A DNA stretch of 64,000 nucleotides from Bacteroidota bacterium (lineage in GTDB: Bacteria; Bacteroidota; Bacteroidia; Bacteroidales; F082), in contig WOUZ01000012.1 of NCBI GenBank assembly GCA_009773165.1, forward strand, positions 1-64,000, in the 5' to 3' direction. The notes beneath the pieces were generated by a model. The model made no database searches, was not told the DNA's origin, and worked only from the letters and a program-made list of their open reading frames with translations. Position 1 is the first letter of the stretch. Each line of letters begins with the position of its first letter. Both the position numbers and the translations under genes were made by a program. Positions 9,228-18,146 of the stretch are shown piece after piece.

Positions 9228-12200
9228 ATGAATTTTAAACGACTGAATGATGTAACAGGCTGGGGCGTATTCTTAATCGCTACCATCGTATATTTTCTGA
9301 CACTTGAGCCCACAGCAAGTTGGTGGGATTGCGGTGAATATATTGCTACTGCGTATAAATTGCAGGTAGGTCACCCTCCGGGGGCGCCATTGTTTCAAAT
9401 GTTAGGACGTTTCTTTAGTTTATTTGCTTTTGGCGATGCAAGCAAAGTAGCTTTGATGATTAATGCTATGTCAGCATTGTCGAGCAGTTTCACTATTTTG
9501 TTTTTGTTTTGGACAATTACCCTATTGGCACGTAAGTTTATGATGCAGGGAGTTGATGCTGACAATAAAGCAAATCAGTACGCAGTTTTAGGCGCAGGAG
9601 TTGTTGGTGCATTAGCATATACATTTAGTGATTCATTTTGGTTCTCTGCAGTAGAAGGAGAGGTTTATGCGATGTCATCTTTCTTTACAGCTGTTGTTTT
9701 CTGGGCCATATTGAAATGGGAGCGGGTTGCAGATGAGCCCCATAACTTCCGATGGTTGATTTTCATTGCCTATCTGATAGGTTTATCGATTGGGGTTCAC
9801 TTACTTAACCTTCTTGCATTGCCAGCAATTGTTTATGTGTACTATTACAAGAGGTACAAACCAAGTGTAAAAGGATTCATTTATTCCGGCTTGGCGTCTT
9901 TGGCGATTTTGGGTTTCATAATGAGTTTTCTGATACCTCAGATAGTAAATGTAGCAAGTAAGTTTGAGTTGTTTTTTGTGAATACTCTCGGGATGCCTTT
10001 CAACACCGGGACGGTGATTTATTTCGCCATTATTATTTCTGCAATTGTTTTCGGGTTATATTACACACGTCTCAAAGGAAAGGTGGTTTTTAATACCATC
10101 ATACTTTCTCTTATGTTCATTTTGATAGGGTATTCTTCTTTTTTCCTGATTGTTATTCGTGCGAATGCCAATACTCCGATTAACGAAAATGAACCAAGTG
10201 ATGCCATTTCATTGCTATCATATCTTAACAGAGAACAATATGGCGATTGGCCATTACTTTATGGACAGTATTACAGTGCTCCTGTTGTTGATTATAAAGA
10301 TGGATCACCGGTTTATCTAAAAGATAAAAAGTCAGGTAAATACATCATTACTGATAATCGCCGTGGAACAAAACCTGTGTATGACGAACGTTTTACTACT
10401 GTTTTCCCACGTATGTGGAGCAATCAAAAACAAAGTCATATCTCTATTTACAAACAATACGGAGGTAATAAAGGAATCCCTATCAGGGTTACAAAAGGAG
10501 ATGGCAGCACTGAAGTAGTTAGCAGACCGACTTTTGGTGAGAATCTAAGTTATTTCTTTGGGTATCAGCTTACACATATGTATTTCAGGTATTTTATGTG
10601 GAATTTCGCCGGACGACAGAATGATGTGGAAAGCCAGGGTGAAATTGAAAACGGAAATTGGATCAGTGGCATAAGTTTTATTGACAATGCCCGTTTGGGC
10701 GATCAATCGAATTTGCCCGAAAGCATGAAAAGTCCTTCAAGGGCTCGTTTTTATTTCCTTCCATTGTTACTTGGTCTTGCAGGTCTTTTTTATCACTTGA
10801 AACGGCATTCACATGATACCTGGATTGTGTTTCTAATGTTTGTTATGACAGGGCTTGCCATAATCGTATATTTGAATCAAACGCCTTATCAGCCAAGAGA
10901 GAGGGATTATGCCTATGCAGGTTCATTTTATGCATTTGCCATTTGGATAGGATTTGGAGTGCTTTATCTTTTTGATCTTGTCTCCAAATACATGAAAAAA
11001 ACAACAACAGTAGCTATTGCAGCTGGTGTTGTTACCTTAGTTCTTGTTCCAGGTATTATGGCTGTTGAAGGTTGGGAAGGGCATGACCGTTCAGGAAAGT
11101 ATCCTGCACGGGATTTTGCAATGAATTATATGGCTCAGTGCGATAAAAATGCTATTATTTTTACTAACGGTGATAATGACACCTTCCCTTTGTGGTATGT
11201 TCAGGAGGTTGAAAACTTCCGCACTGACATGAGGGTTGTAAATTATATGTTAGCATCGGGTGATTGGTATGTGCATCAGCTTGGTAAAAAAGTCTATGAA
11301 TCGGAACGTTTGCGATTAACATTAACACCAGAACAATACAATAAAGGTATTAATGAATACACTCCTGTTCTTGAACGTGTTGCAGGTCCTGTTGAGCTTA
11401 AAGAGGCAATTAATTTTGTTGCTGATGAAAGTGAACAAACAAAAGTTCCGTTACAATCCGGTGAAAAAATCAATTATCTCCCGACTAAAAAGCTCAAACT
11501 TACAGTCGATAAAGCCGCAGTAATTCGCAGTGGTATCGTTCCAAAAGAATTGGAACACTTAATCGTTGACGTTATTGAATGGGAGGTAACTCAAAATGGA
11601 TTATACAAAAACGACTTGATGCTTTTGGATTTGATCGCTTCAAATAATTGGGAACGCCCAATTTATTTTGCTAATCCTAATTCAGTGAGTAAAGTTTTCA
11701 ATGTGGACAAATATTGTCACATGGAAGGAGTGGTTTACAAGTTTATGCCAGTTTTAGCACCTGAATATTATAAAAATATGGGTGGTGTTTACGCAAAAGG
11801 TTCTTATGACTTGCTCATTAACAAGGCAAGATGGGGAAATCTGGAAGCTCCTGGAGTTACAATTGATCGCGAAAGTTTTAGAAATTCAGCTTTAGCAAAA
11901 CAAAGCTATATGCGTCTTGCTCAGGCACTTCTTAATGAAGGTCAGAAAGATTCTGCAATTATAGCTTTAGATAAGAGTCTTGAATTTTTTCCTCATAAAA
12001 AAATCCCCTTCGATTATTTTATGTTACCTTGGATAGATATTTATTTTGAAGCCGGCGCACCTGCAAAAGCGCTTTCTGTGATGGACAATCTTGCTGACAG
12101 GTATCTGGATGACTTACGCTATTATACCAGTTTGAAAGGAAAATACAGTCAGTACTATGACACCAATATGCAGGAAGCAATGGCAGTATTGCAGCGTCTG

Positions 12201-12293
12201 TCAGAAATTGCAGAGAAAAGAGATATGAAAGATTTTAAACAGAAAATGGAAGAAGCCTTAAGTGCAAACCTGAAATTTTTTGGGGTAGAATAG
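9228..12293 (+). CDS. DUF2723/GT117 membrane glycosyltransferase-like protein
   Basis: A 1021-aa integral membrane protein. The N-terminal half has about 11-13 hydrophobic helices, and the first loop carries the hallmark WWDCGEYIATA (about residues 32-42) followed by VGHPPGAPLFQ. This is the DUF2723 signature, classed in CAZy as GT117 and structurally related to GT-C O-mannosyltransferases. The family is typical of Bacteroidota, where it is thought to act in general protein O-glycosylation. The C-terminal part (about 620-1021) is soluble, probably periplasmic, and ends in helical TPR-like repeats. It is monocistronic, with a terminator after it. The donor and exact reaction are inferred from the family. 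Confidence 0.85.
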   Translation: MNFKRLNDVTGWGVFLIATIVYFLTLEPTASWWDCGEYIATAYKLQVGHPPGAPLFQMLGRFFSLFAFGDASKVALMINAMSALSSSFTILFLFWTITLLARKFMMQGVDADNKANQYAVLGAGVVGALAYTFSDSFWFSAVEGEVYAMSSFFTAVVFWAILKWERVADEPHNFRWLIFIAYLIGLSIGVHLLNLLALPAIVYVYYYKRYKPSVKGFIYSGLASLAILGFIMSFLIPQIVNVASKFELFFVNTLGMPFNTGTVIYFAIIISAIVFGLYYTRLKGKVVFNTIILSLMFILIGYSSFFLIVIRANANTPINENEPSDAISLLSYLNREQYGDWPLLYGQYYSAPVVDYKDGSPVYLKDKKSGKYIITDNRRGTKPVYDERFTTVFPRMWSNQKQSHISIYKQYGGNKGIPIRVTKGDGSTEVVSRPTFGENLSYFFGYQLTHMYFRYFMWNFAGRQNDVESQGEIENGNWISGISFIDNARLGDQSNLPESMKSPSRARFYFLPLLLGLAGLFYHLKRHSHDTWIVFLMFVMTGLAIIVYLNQTPYQPRERDYAYAGSFYAFAIWIGFGVLYLFDLVSKYMKKTTTVAIAAGVVTLVLVPGIMAVEGWEGHDRSGKYPARDFAMNYMAQCDKNAIIFTNGDNDTFPLWYVQEVENFRTDMRVVNYMLASGDWYVHQLGKKVYESERLRLTLTPEQYNKGINEYTPVLERVAGPVELKEAINFVADESEQTKVPLQSGEKINYLPTKKLKLTVDKAAVIRSGIVPKELEHLIVDVIEWEVTQNGLYKNDLMLLDLIASNNWERPIYFANPNSVSKVFNVDKYCHMEGVVYKFMPVLAPEYYKNMGGVYAKGSYDLLINKARWGNLEAPGVTIDRESFRNSALAKQSYMRLAQALLNEGQKDSAIIALDKSLEFFPHKKIPFDYFMLPWIDIYFEAGAPAKALSVMDNLADRYLDDLRYYTSLKGKYSQYYDTNMQEAMAVLQRLSEIAEKRDMKDFKQKMEEALSANLKFFGVE

Positions 12294-12314
12294 ACTTTTA
12301 ATACATTTTTTAAG

Positions 12315-12348
12315 AACCTGATTTATTTTAAGTAAGTCAGGTTTTTTT
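12315..12348 (+). terminator. Rho-independent terminator after the GT117 gene
   Basis: AACCTGATTTA (12315-12325) pairs with TAAGTCAGGTT (12333-12343) with one G-U pair, and a T run follows. Confidence 0.85.
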
Positions 12349-12526
12349 ATGCTGTAATATTTTTTCAGGGTGAAAATATTAAGTGGTGTGATCAAGATAA
12401 TTGGAATAATTTGACCCTAAAATTGAGTTTTAAACATCCTGAGTAATGATCTTATCTATGAAAGTTCATTTGTATATATGATTGTTTGAGAACATTTAGT
12501 ACTATTGCACCCTATAAATTATTAAG

Positions 12527-13909
12527 ATGCGAAAAACTCTCTTGCTACTGCTTTCAGCCTTTATTTTTACTATTTGTGGATCAATAAAAACATTTGGATG
12601 GACCGAGCATCCTATGCTTGTAGGGCCATCACTCGCTGGGTTACCTGTCTGGAATAATCGTAAAGCAATTGAAGTTCGGTCATTGGAGTCATTTCTGGTA
12701 AAGAATGAGCGTGCTCTTGAAGAATTTTTAAAATCTCAGGAGGAGTGGTCAGTAAAAAATTTACCAAATTATTCTCCACGACCTGAAGCTTTAACCTTCA
12801 AAGCTACAGGTACAGGTGAAGATATCAAGCATCGCTTCTTAACCGCAATACGTATCAATCCGCATGCAAAATTGCCATTATATCTTCATCTTCTGTCTCA
12901 TCAAGCTGATTTTGGATTGGAGAAAGCCCTTCCACAGGATATAACCACTCTAAAAGATCTGGGAATCATGAGTAACACAAATTATATATGGCTCAACGAG
13001 GGATCGACTATTCCGGCATTTGATGTGATGAATACAGCTACTGATGAGCCTGACTACGGGTTCGATCTGGGACTTTTTGATGATAATGATACTGATTACG
13101 GCGCAACCTATGGTTTTGGAAACCAGCCTTTTGGAAACCCAAAACTGGAGTATAGCAGCCAAGCACCTTTTCACATGGGATTTTATCACGAAGCAGATAT
13201 TGTTTATTTTTTTGGGCCAATTTTAAAGCGTACTTACGTTGATTACCGTATCAACCTCTATAAATCCTTGTCATTATTTGCTTTCAAACAAGGAGAAGAT
13301 TATTGGGGTTGGCGTTTTATGGGCTGGGCGATGCATTATGTCGGCGACTTATCGATGCCTTATCACAGCAAACCGCTTCCGGCAGTGAGTCCCTGGAAAA
13401 TGATCTGGATCAATATAAAAGCTATGCTTGGTTGGAAACAAAGCCGCACTGATGCTATTCAATTAGTTTCGAACAAACACACCGTTTTTGAAGAGTTTCA
13501 ATGGCAGGAATTGCGTAAAGCACATGTTAATCAGGATATGAATCATCCTTTTATGATTGCTTTGACAAATCCCTATCCGGCAATTGCTTATACTGATCGC
13601 TTTATTTATGATGTTTTGTCAAAAGAGTCAGCAGCGAAATCTATAGATTGTAATAAGGCTTTGCTTGAATTCATCCCATTCCGATTGGTTCAGGACCCTG
13701 CAATTGAAGCGAATGAAACTTCTGAAATAAAAAAAATCGTTGAAGTCGTTCGACAGGAAAAAGGCAACGAAGCGGTAACAGGCCTTAATTTGGTTATTGC
13801 TGAACGTATGAGAGCTTTTGGTATGGCGATGCGTAGCTTTTTGGATGAAATGTTACTTAACATGCCTGCAGAAGCAGAAGCCGTAACAGAGGATAAATCG
13901 TCTACCTAA
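12527..13909 (+). CDS. Secreted zinc phospholipase C/P1 nuclease-like protein
   Basis: A signal peptide (residues 1 to about 24) is followed by GW, so Trp25 is the likely mature N-terminus, as in the zinc phospholipase C/S1-P1 nuclease fold where the terminal Trp amine binds zinc. His28 follows. The central ligand motif is HYVGDLSMPYH: His270, Asp274 and His280 have exactly the H-x3-D-x5-H spacing of the fold. A later HTVFE (His318, Glu322) matches the H-x3-E pair of Bacillus phospholipase C rather than the H-x3-D of P1 nuclease. At 460 aa it is longer than either model, with an acidic insert at about 165-200 (Asp-rich, FDLGLFDDNDTDYG). The substrate is uncertain: phosphodiester of lipid or nucleic acid. 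The penicillin-acylase-like gene starts 10 bases later, so they form an operon. Confidence 0.75.
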   Translation: MRKTLLLLLSAFIFTICGSIKTFGWTEHPMLVGPSLAGLPVWNNRKAIEVRSLESFLVKNERALEEFLKSQEEWSVKNLPNYSPRPEALTFKATGTGEDIKHRFLTAIRINPHAKLPLYLHLLSHQADFGLEKALPQDITTLKDLGIMSNTNYIWLNEGSTIPAFDVMNTATDEPDYGFDLGLFDDNDTDYGATYGFGNQPFGNPKLEYSSQAPFHMGFYHEADIVYFFGPILKRTYVDYRINLYKSLSLFAFKQGEDYWGWRFMGWAMHYVGDLSMPYHSKPLPAVSPWKMIWINIKAMLGWKQSRTDAIQLVSNKHTVFEEFQWQELRKAHVNQDMNHPFMIALTNPYPAIAYTDRFIYDVLSKESAAKSIDCNKALLEFIPFRLVQDPAIEANETSEIKKIVEVVRQEKGNEAVTGLNLVIAERMRAFGMAMRSFLDEMLLNMPAEAEAVTEDKSST

Positions 13910-13919
13910 TTTTTTGACA

Positions 13920-16310
13920 ATGAAGATATTAAAGAAAATTGCAATAATTACTCTAATTGTTATTGCTTTCCTGGGAGTGGCAATTGTTATCGTTGTTCGG
14001 GTTGTTTCAACAAGAGCATTACCTGATTATAGTGAAAATATTGCCTTAACAGGAATTACAGAAAAGGTAACAGTGATCCGTGATGAGAACGCTATGCCGC
14101 ACATCTATGCAAGTAACGAACACGACCTTTATCTTGCTAGTGGCTATGTTATGGCCCAGGATCGCCTTTGGCAAATGGATTTATTAAGAAGGGTGACTAT
14201 GGGTCGTCTCTCGGAAATTTTTGGAGCAGACATGGTTAAAACAGATCATTTACTCCGCGCTTTGCAGATGACGGAAAAATCCAGAATGGTTCTAGAACGC
14301 ACGGATGACAGTATCGTACAGCATCTGAATGCCTTCGCTGAAGGTATCAACCAGTATATTGAGCAACAAGGATCGAAATTGCCTCCTGAGTTTACCATTC
14401 TTGGATATAAGCCAGAGCCATGGCAACCTTTTCATACAATAAACCTTATTGGATATATGGCCTGGGATTTATCAGGCTCATGGCAGAATGAGGTCATGCT
14501 TCATCAGCTGCGTTCAAAATTGGACGAGGCCCACTGGAATGAGTTGGTTCCTGATTTAAAGTTTCAAACCACTTATGTCCATCCGAACACTTCAGCCGAT
14601 ACCAATACTTTTGCGCTGTTGAATGGAAATGTGGTATTAGCTGATTTGGGTATCGAAATTGTTAACGGAAGTAATAACTGGGCCGTTACCGGTAAAAAGA
14701 GTGATAACGGTAAAGCTTTGATGGCTAATGATATGCATCTTGGCTTTGGCGCACCTGGAATTTGGTATCAGATTCATCAGGTAGTTGAAGGGAAGCTTAA
14801 TGTAGCCGGAGTGGCACTTCCCGGTGCACCTTTCATCATCAATGGACATAATGATAGTATTGGTTGGGGAATGACGAACTTATACGTGGATGAAATGGAT
14901 TTCTTTGTTGAAAAGGTAGATGAACAGCATCCTGATCAATATTTTTACATGGGTGAATGGAAACCAATGAAAGTGAAAATTGAAAAAATTGCTGTAAAAG
15001 GTGGCGATACAATTGAGAAGACAATCCGCTTTACACATCATGGCCCTGTGATTTCCGGTTTTAAGGAACTTGATAATGAAGTTGTTGCAATGCGTTGGAC
15101 AGGAAATGATTACAGCAACGAGCTTAGAAGTGTTTATTTACTTAATCATGCAAAAAACTGGAATGATTTCAGACACGCTCTCACAACAATGTTGGCGGTA
15201 AGCCAAAATGTAGTGTTTGCTGATGCGATTGGAAACATTGGATTACAGACAGCTGGTGGTGTGCCAGTGAGAGAAAATGGAAATGGAATTAGTCTTGTTC
15301 CTGGCGATACAGATCTTTATGAATGGAAAGGAATACTTCCCTTTGATTCATTGCCTTTTACCTATAATCCTGCTGAGGGATTTGTTTCTTCTGCAAACAA
15401 CCGGACTGTTGGACCAGATTACCCCTATTATATTGGATATTGGTTTGATAACTCGAGTCGTATCGACCGAATAAGACAGATGCTTGAATCGAAACAATCG
15501 CTTGGAGTACAAGATTTTATGAAAATGCAAGGAGATCAGACTTCAGTTTTTGCCCAAAAATACCTTCAGGATATTGTTCAGATACTACAAAAAAGAGCTG
15601 ATCTCTCAGCTAATGGAAAAGTGATGCTCAATGAATTGGAATCATGGGATGGATCAATGGCTGCAAATTCAGCTTCTCCAGCAGTTTTTGACATCTTTTA
15701 TCTTCAATTCCTTCATCATGTGATGTCTGATGAAATGGGAGAGGAGTTGTTTAAATCTTATACAGGTGGTTTGATGCGCCATGTTTTTGATTTTTTCTGG
15801 AGAAATCAATCATCAGTATGGATGGATGATATTCGTTCAGAGGAAAAAGAATCATTCGATGAAATGGTTGGAAAGGCTTATGATGCTACAATTGAACAAC
15901 TTACGAATGAGTTTGGTGAAAGTACGAGCGTATGGAAATGGGGTAAAATGCATCGGTTAACTTTACAACATCCTCTAGGTAAGGTTGAAATGCTGGACAA
16001 AATTTTCGATTTTAACAGAGGTCCATATGAAGTTGGTGGTAGTTTTCACACTGTCAACCCAAAAGCTTATAACTTCCATAAGCCATTCAATGTAGTTCAC
16101 GGAGCTTCACAGCGTCATATTTTCAATATGTCTAATTTAGGCGATTCATATACAGTAATCCCTACAGGGATTTCAGGAATACCGGCAAGCCCTTATTATT
16201 GTAATCAAACTGAGAAATTTTTGAAAGTCACTTACAATTCCGACCATTTTTTAAAGTCTGATGTAGAAAAAGCAAAGAAATATCAAATGATATTTGAGCC
16301 AATTAGGTAG
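13920..16310 (+). CDS. Penicillin acylase family N-terminal-nucleophile amidase
   Basis: A 796-aa precursor of the penicillin amidase/acyl-homoserine-lactone acylase family. It starts with a hydrophobic membrane anchor or signal (residues 1-30), then the alpha-chain region with AQDRLWQMDLLRR. The autocatalytic processing site is GSNNWAV, with Ser251 as the nucleophile of the beta chain. Downstream, NDMHLGFGAPGIWYQIH and HGPVISG are typical conserved blocks. I prefer ATG 13920 to an in-frame TTG at 13914. The family hydrolyses amide bonds in penicillins, acyl-homoserine lactones or N-acyl peptides; the substrate cannot be predicted here. The close pairing with the phospholipase/nuclease-like gene suggests a joint envelope or extracellular degradative task. 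Confidence 0.9.
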   Translation: MKILKKIAIITLIVIAFLGVAIVIVVRVVSTRALPDYSENIALTGITEKVTVIRDENAMPHIYASNEHDLYLASGYVMAQDRLWQMDLLRRVTMGRLSEIFGADMVKTDHLLRALQMTEKSRMVLERTDDSIVQHLNAFAEGINQYIEQQGSKLPPEFTILGYKPEPWQPFHTINLIGYMAWDLSGSWQNEVMLHQLRSKLDEAHWNELVPDLKFQTTYVHPNTSADTNTFALLNGNVVLADLGIEIVNGSNNWAVTGKKSDNGKALMANDMHLGFGAPGIWYQIHQVVEGKLNVAGVALPGAPFIINGHNDSIGWGMTNLYVDEMDFFVEKVDEQHPDQYFYMGEWKPMKVKIEKIAVKGGDTIEKTIRFTHHGPVISGFKELDNEVVAMRWTGNDYSNELRSVYLLNHAKNWNDFRHALTTMLAVSQNVVFADAIGNIGLQTAGGVPVRENGNGISLVPGDTDLYEWKGILPFDSLPFTYNPAEGFVSSANNRTVGPDYPYYIGYWFDNSSRIDRIRQMLESKQSLGVQDFMKMQGDQTSVFAQKYLQDIVQILQKRADLSANGKVMLNELESWDGSMAANSASPAVFDIFYLQFLHHVMSDEMGEELFKSYTGGLMRHVFDFFWRNQSSVWMDDIRSEEKESFDEMVGKAYDATIEQLTNEFGESTSVWKWGKMHRLTLQHPLGKVEMLDKIFDFNRGPYEVGGSFHTVNPKAYNFHKPFNVVHGASQRHIFNMSNLGDSYTVIPTGISGIPASPYYCNQTEKFLKVTYNSDHFLKSDVEKAKKYQMIFEPIR

Positions 16311-16320
16311 GGTCTTTGGA

Positions 16321-16980
16321 CTAAATGGGCAGCATCAAAAGAAAAGCCAGAAAATGGAGGATGCTTCCTGCCAAAACAAAAAGGTGAAAAATGAAATGAA
16401 ACAATTTTTGGCCTTTACGTAGATAAAATAGAGCACCTGCTGAGTAACTTAATCCTCCTGCGACCAAAAGCCAAAGTGAACGGTCGGGTAAACTTTTTAC
16501 AACAGGGCCTATCACAATTATAATGAGCCAACCCATTGCAACATAAAGCCATGTGGATAATTTTCGGTATTTAGGGCTGTAAAACCAAATTTTATAAACA
16601 ATTCCACCGATAGCCAGCGCCCAGACCAACCCAAATAAGGTCCAACCGATTGGTCCGCGTAATGTTGTGAGCGCCAATGGAGTATAGGATCCTGCAATGA
16701 GAACATAAATGGCCGAATGATCGAGTTTGTTCAGGAAATATTTCAATCGTGGATTTGATACAGCATGAAAAACTGTTGATGCAATGTAAAGTATTAACAT
16801 GGAAGTGCCGAAAATGCTGAAACTTACTATATGCCAGACGTTTCCATAAAGTGCACTAAAAACTGCAAGTAATGCTATTACAGCTACCGAAATAGGAATT
16901 CCAGCCGCATGGGACAAGGTATTGGCTATTTCCTCTTTTTTCTTTTGTGATCTGGTAAAAACCTTTTTTTTATTTTTCAT
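16321..16980 (-). CDS. trhA: Hemolysin III/PAQR family membrane protein
   Basis: A 219-aa protein with seven predicted membrane helices. PAQR-type hallmarks are present: EIANTLSHAAG near the N-terminus, an S-x3-FH motif (STVFHAVS), LDHSAIY, and a C-terminal HFIFHLFVLAGSILHF with the paired His residues that bind metal in this family. Bacterial members (TrhA, formerly hemolysin III) affect membrane energetics and fluidity homeostasis, and the hemolysin name reflects early overexpression results. It is convergent with the acylase gene and 122 bases from the nusB end. Confidence 0.9.
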   Translation of the reverse strand: MKNKKKVFTRSQKKKEEIANTLSHAAGIPISVAVIALLAVFSALYGNVWHIVSFSIFGTSMLILYIASTVFHAVSNPRLKYFLNKLDHSAIYVLIAGSYTPLALTTLRGPIGWTLFGLVWALAIGGIVYKIWFYSPKYRKLSTWLYVAMGWLIIIVIGPVVKSLPDRSLWLLVAGGLSYSAGALFYLRKGQKLFHFIFHLFVLAGSILHFLAFLLMLPI

Positions 16981-17103
16981 ACGATGTTACGAGGTTGTCC
17001 TGGTAGTTAGAGTCCTTTTGGAACAAAACGCCAAACCCTTCATGGTATTGCAGGTGATTGATATTTATTAACCCCCCAACATCTAAGTTGAAACGTGAAG
17101 AAA

Positions 17104-18066
17104 TTAATTATCGAGCAATCCGCGGCCTGTTTTAACGATTTGTCCACTCGCTTTCATGTCGACAATCAGTTTATCCAGAATACCATTGACAAAAACTTTA
17201 CTTCGTGCAGTGCTGAAATATTTTGATATGTCAATGTACTCATTCATTGACACTTTAATTGGTATTGATTTAAATACAGTTAACTCGGTTAAAGCCATTT
17301 TTAATATCAGTACATCCATTACGGCAATACGTTCGAGTTCCCAGTTAGAGGTAGACGATGCGATCAATTTGCCCCATTCATCGCTATGTTGAATTGTTTC
17401 ACGAAACAATTCCTTGACAAAATCCAGATCTTCATTATCGTCGTCTTTTTCAGTTTTGAGCAGGTCGGGTAATGGTGTCAGGTCATCAAAGTCCTTATCC
17501 ATAAATTTGATGAACTTCATCGCTAGGTAACTCACTAAGTGATAATCATCTACAAAGAAGATGCTTTTTTCTTCGTAGAAGCTTTGAAGCAATTCAAATT
17601 CGGTGAAAAGATGTTCGATGATATAGAGAACGAACTTTTTATCATCTTCAATACTATTGACAGGTTTACTCATGTATTGCTCATATGCATCAGATTCACG
17701 CATTGAAACATAAAATCGGCGTACCAATTCCTTCTCTTCTGACCAGTTAATCTTATAAAGATGTTCTTTTTTAAGAAAATCGCGGTTTGTGCTTATTTTG
17801 GAAAGTATTTTGTTTTGAGCAAAGCGCATGTTGGGGTTCAGATCTTCAGCTGTTGGAAGGTGTTTGCCTTTGTTTTCTTCCAGCCGGAAATCAGCAAAAC
17901 GTGTTGTTTCCACCAAAAACGAGAGTTGGTAGATATACAATTCGTATAATTTGTTGATACTGAGGAGGAGTTGTTTTTCTCCCTGGTCAATTCGGGCGTT
18001 ACCAGATTGAAAGTAGGCATAGAGTGCCTGGAGAACTTTTACGCGGAGATGCCTTCTGCTTAGCAT
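17104..18066 (-). CDS. nusB: Transcription antitermination factor NusB, long form
   Basis: The C-terminal 120 residues fit NusB: an all-helical domain with WELERIAVMDVLILKMALTE and the family-typical SMNEYIDISKYFS...FVNGILDKL. NusB works with NusE on boxA RNA in rRNA antitermination. This copy is 320 aa, about twice the Escherichia coli protein. The N-terminal half starts MLSRRHLRVKVLQALYAYFQS, itself the usual NusB start, so the length comes from a large internal insertion, which is normal for Bacteroidota NusB. A TAnnTTTG box lies 35 bases upstream of the ATG. Confidence 0.92.
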   Translation of the reverse strand: MLSRRHLRVKVLQALYAYFQSGNARIDQGEKQLLLSINKLYELYIYQLSFLVETTRFADFRLEENKGKHLPTAEDLNPNMRFAQNKILSKISTNRDFLKKEHLYKINWSEEKELVRRFYVSMRESDAYEQYMSKPVNSIEDDKKFVLYIIEHLFTEFELLQSFYEEKSIFFVDDYHLVSYLAMKFIKFMDKDFDDLTPLPDLLKTEKDDDNEDLDFVKELFRETIQHSDEWGKLIASSTSNWELERIAVMDVLILKMALTELTVFKSIPIKVSMNEYIDISKYFSTARSKVFVNGILDKLIVDMKASGQIVKTGRGLLDN

Positions 18067-18100
18067 AATTGGAATGAACCTTTATTTTTGAACAAGGGTG

Positions 18101-18108
18101 CAAAGGTA
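18101..18108 (-). promoter_or_regulatory. Candidate -7 box for nusB
   Basis: TACCTTTG on the minus strand, an exact TAnnTTTG match, 35 bases before the ATG at 18066. Confidence 0.45.
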
Positions 18109-18146
18109 GCTCTTTTTCTGGTTGATTATTGAAATAACAAAGCTTT

